Of a DNA stretch of 7,150 bases, positions 5,165 through 7,150 are shown one piece after another. The DNA is from Rubrobacteraceae bacterium (GTDB taxonomy: Bacteria > Actinomycetota > Rubrobacteria > Rubrobacterales > Rubrobacteraceae). Position 1 is the first letter of the stretch. The number at the start of each line of letters is the position of its first letter. Below the pieces are notes generated by a model. That model had not been told where the DNA came from and made no database searches. It worked only from the letters and a program-made list of their open reading frames with translations. The position numbers and the translations under genes are program-made. The stretch spans positions 1 to 7,150 of the forward strand of contig JAUJMB010000080.1 of assembly GCA_030447045.1 (NCBI GenBank), written 5' to 3'.

Positions 5165-5169
5165 TAAGG

Positions 5170-6405
5170 ATGGGCGAGGGCTACGATCTCGTCGTCGTGG
5201 GCGCCGGCCCCGGCGGCTCTTCGACGGCCTACTACGCCTCGCGCGCCGGCCTGAAGACGCTCCTCCTCGACCGCCAGGAGTTCCCCCGAGACAAGCCCTG
5301 CGGCGACGGCCTGATGCCCCACGCCGCCGGTGAGGTCGCTATGATGGGCCTCGGCGACTGGTTGGACGAGCCCCACCACGGCCGCTTCACGGGGTTCTCG
5401 ATCCGCACCGCGACGGCCCAGGTCCGCCAGGGCGTCCCGCCCACGCTGCACGGGCCGCGGGGCTACGTGATACGGCGCGAAGAGACCGACGCGAAGCTGC
5501 TCGAACGGGCGCGTTCCGCCGGCGCGGAGTTCCGCCCCAGGACCCGCGCCACGGGCCTGCTTCGCTCCCCCGCGGGCGCCGTCACGGGATTGATGGCCGA
5601 GAACGGCGGCGGCCCCGAGGGCTTCACAGCACCCCTCGTGGTGGTCGCCGACGGGGTAGGCGGCTTCGAGGGCGGGATGAAGGCCCACCAGAACGCGGTG
5701 GCCAGGAGGCAGTACTTCCGCGGGGTGGACGGGCCGGACAAGGAGCACATCCACGTCCTTATGACCGACGACATGAACTATGGCGGCGCCGGCTACGGCT
5801 GGGTCTTCTACCTCGGCGACGGAACGGCCAACGTCGGGGCCGGCGTCTCCACGAAGTCGCTCGCCAAGACGGGCCGGAACCTCAAGGACTTCTACGGGCG
5901 CTTCCTGGAGGAGCCCGAGATGGCCGAGTGGCTCAAGAACGCCGAGCCCGAGGGGCCTGCCAAGAGCTGGTCGCTCAAGATGGGCATGTGGGGTGCGAGG
6001 CGCCACGAGCAGGGCGTGATGACCGTGGGCGACGCGGCGAGCCTGATCCACCCGATAAGCGGCGAGGGCGTCGGGTACGCGATAGAGTCGGGCCGCCTGG
6101 CCGCCGCGTGGGCCCACGAGGCCCACCGCCTCAAGGACTTCTCCGCCGCCACCCTCTCAGGATACGCCCGCCAGCTGCTCCGCCGCCGCGGACGCGAGCA
6201 CCTCTCCGGCCACGCGCTGATCAACCTGGTGCCGAACATGGGACTTCTGGAGCCGCTCTTCAGGGCCTGCGCCAAGGACGGCGGGGCGAGCCGGGCCCTC
6301 GTGGAGAGCTTTACCGGCGACGCGCCGGTCTACAGCCTGCTCAAGCACCCCCACGCCTTCGCCCGCGCCCTGAGGGATGTGGTGGGCAACCGCCCGCGAA
6401 CCTGA
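5170..6405 (+). CDS. Geranylgeranyl reductase family FAD-dependent oxidoreductase
   Basis: Encodes 411 residues, full length for the family. These flavoenzymes reduce double bonds in isoprenoid chains, such as geranylgeranyl groups of archaeal lipids and chlorophyll or the menaquinone side chain (mycobacterial MenJ). The N-terminus has the FAD-binding beta-alpha-beta motif YDLVVVGAGPGG (5-16), then DKPCGDGLMP (41-50) with the family-typical cysteine C44 at the flavin face. VVVADGVGG (157-165) is the internal DG motif. GYGWVFY..NVGAG (208-225) is the substrate-cavity strand pair, and VGDAASLIHPISGEG (286-300) binds the FAD ribityl and pyrophosphate. The C-terminal third is helical. The start at 5170 has GGGAGGG five bases upstream. 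It is not beside obvious quinone or isoprenoid genes, so substrate assignment to menaquinone or a lipid is inference. Its stop is five bases from the convergent CAP gene stop, leaving no room for a terminator. Confidence 0.9.
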   Translation: MGEGYDLVVVGAGPGGSSTAYYASRAGLKTLLLDRQEFPRDKPCGDGLMPHAAGEVAMMGLGDWLDEPHHGRFTGFSIRTATAQVRQGVPPTLHGPRGYVIRREETDAKLLERARSAGAEFRPRTRATGLLRSPAGAVTGLMAENGGGPEGFTAPLVVVADGVGGFEGGMKAHQNAVARRQYFRGVDGPDKEHIHVLMTDDMNYGGAGYGWVFYLGDGTANVGAGVSTKSLAKTGRNLKDFYGRFLEEPEMAEWLKNAEPEGPAKSWSLKMGMWGARRHEQGVMTVGDAASLIHPISGEGVGYAIESGRLAAAWAHEAHRLKDFSAATLSGYARQLLRRRGREHLSGHALINLVPNMGLLEPLFRACAKDGGASRALVESFTGDAPVYSLLKHPHAFARALRDVVGNRPRT

Positions 6406-6410
6406 GCGGC

Positions 6411-7150
6411 CTACGGCCTGAGGGCCAGCCGGTCCAGGTAGAACGTCGTGAGGCGCTCCCCGTCGGTCCGCGCGTCGAAACGGAGGTAGAGCGTCCGCCC
6501 GACGAAGCGCGAGAGGTCTTCCCGTCCGCGCTCCCAGCCGCCGGTCTCCCGGCCCACGCGCCTCTCGAGGACCGCCACCTGCTTGCCCCTGCCGTCCGTA
6601 AGGCGGAGTAGCATCGTGTCGTCGGGGTCCTCGTCGCCGGCCTTCACCTTGATGTCGTAGGCGAGCGTGGTGGCGTCGGCGCGGATCCGTACCTTCTGCC
6701 ACAGCGCGTCCCTGCCGTCGTGGTAGGCGCCGAGGCGGGCGTGCCCGTCGTCCAGCACGAGTTCGGCCCCGTCCCTGGCCCTCTGGCCCCAGCCGCCGAC
6801 CTTGCCGAGGCCACCGTTGTCCAGGGCGCCGGTGTCGAGCTCGGGCTCACCGTCGCCGCCCGCCGCCTCGCCTTTTCCTTCGTCTGCCGCCGGGGGCCCT
6901 GCCGCGGGCTTCTCGGGCGCTTGCGCGCCGGCCGGGTCCTCGCCGGGGGCGTGGGCGCTCGCGTCGACGTAGCCGCCGAAGTCCGTGGTCCAGTACCAGA
7001 CGTGGACGCTGCCGGGGGCGTTGATGCGGGCCACGCCCATCACGCGGTAGTTACCGTCGAGCATGGCCGCGTTGTGGGAGGGGGACCTCTTCCAAGCCTG
7101 CATGGCCTCCTCCGCCGTCTCGTAGCCGACGGCCAGGTTCTCGCCCTTGG
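6411..7150 (-). CDS. CAP-domain (SCP/YkwD-like) protein with C-terminal beta-sandwich, N-terminus outside window
   Basis: The visible 245 residues are the C-terminal part; the frame is open through the right edge, so signal peptide and start are missing. Residues 1-59 are the second half of a bacterial CAP domain: GENLAVGYETAEEAMQAW, then SPSHNAAML (22-30) with the conserved histidine, NYRVMGVA (33-40) and YWTTDFGG (52-59). A linker (about 63-107) is rich in Ala, Pro, Gly and Glu and should be disordered. Residues about 108-245 have the spacing of a MAM or carbohydrate-binding-like beta-sandwich: LWQKVRI, TTLAYDIKVKAGDEDPDDTML, DLSRFVG (211-217), LYLRFDARTDG and a closing FYLDRLAL (236-243). 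Such proteins are usually secreted or wall-associated. The function of bacterial CAP domains is mostly unsettled, and the sandwich suggests glycan or surface binding. Convergent with the reductase gene. Confidence 0.87.
   Translation of the reverse strand, partial: KGENLAVGYETAEEAMQAWKRSPSHNAAMLDGNYRVMGVARINAPGSVHVWYWTTDFGGYVDASAHAPGEDPAGAQAPEKPAAGPPAADEGKGEAAGGDGEPELDTGALDNGGLGKVGGWGQRARDGAELVLDDGHARLGAYHDGRDALWQKVRIRADATTLAYDIKVKAGDEDPDDTMLLRLTDGRGKQVAVLERRVGRETGGWERGREDLSRFVGRTLYLRFDARTDGERLTTFYLDRLALRP

Noticed and set aside
4885..5169. N-terminal extension of the FAD reductase by 95 residues
   Set aside because: It crosses the divergent small gene and the TATAAT box. The family begins at the FAD-binding strand just after 5170.
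4861..6126. 421-residue minus-strand open frame
   Set aside because: Only its last 68 codons are supported by a ribosome binding site and sensible protein sequence. The rest is antisense to the well-supported FAD reductase gene.
1..7150. CRISPR array, insertion sequence, prophage, toxin-antitoxin or defence system
   Set aside because: No regularly spaced repeats, transposase, integrase or recognisable toxin or defence motifs were found on either strand. The tRNA has no adjacent integrase gene in view.

Overview
The window is GC-rich, uses GTG and TTG starts, and has gene types common in Actinobacteria and related high-GC lineages. Rubrobacter-like bacteria would fit, but that is an impression from gene content and style, not a database result. 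Nothing indicates a plasmid, phage or transposon. The content is ordinary chromosomal housekeeping genes plus several poorly characterised ones.

Left half (1-3524), all on the minus strand and read from right to left. First comes a Yip1-type multi-pass membrane protein (3524-2829). A 66-base gap with an RBS and a -10-like box follows, then an isocitrate dehydrogenase of the isocitrate/isopropylmalate dehydrogenase family (2762-1758). Next is a GT4 glycosyltransferase (1667-546) whose stop codon overlaps the TTG start of a four-helix GtrA-family membrane protein (549-88). At the left edge is a tRNA-Gly(GCC), cut by the window start, whose likely promoter lies over the gtrA stop codon. The glycosyltransferase and GtrA protein probably form a translationally coupled pair that builds and moves a lipid-linked sugar for an envelope glycan or glycolipid.

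Middle (3525-4860). A divergent intergenic region separates the Yip1 gene from a plus-strand gene for a 349-residue protein I do not recognise. It has a long charged coiled coil, a CxxxC motif and a helical C-terminal half. It ends in a 124-base convergent gap bounded by a perfect 8-bp inverted repeat that touches the stop codons on both sides.

Right half (4861-7150). A 68-residue minus-strand protein, probably a small beta-barrel, starts from TTG behind a perfect AAGGAGG. It is divergent from a geranylgeranyl-reductase-family FAD enzyme (5170-6405), which probably saturates isoprenoid chains of membrane lipids or quinones. That enzyme's stop lies 5 bases from the stop of a convergent minus-strand gene, cut by the right edge. 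The latter encodes a secreted-type CAP (YkwD/SCP) domain joined by a disordered linker to a C-terminal beta-sandwich.

I found no CRISPR array, insertion sequence, defence system or clear biosynthetic cluster. The points most worth checking are the mixed cofactor signature of the isocitrate dehydrogenase, the unrecognised coiled-coil protein, the small beta-rich protein opposite the reductase, and the CAP plus beta-sandwich architecture.
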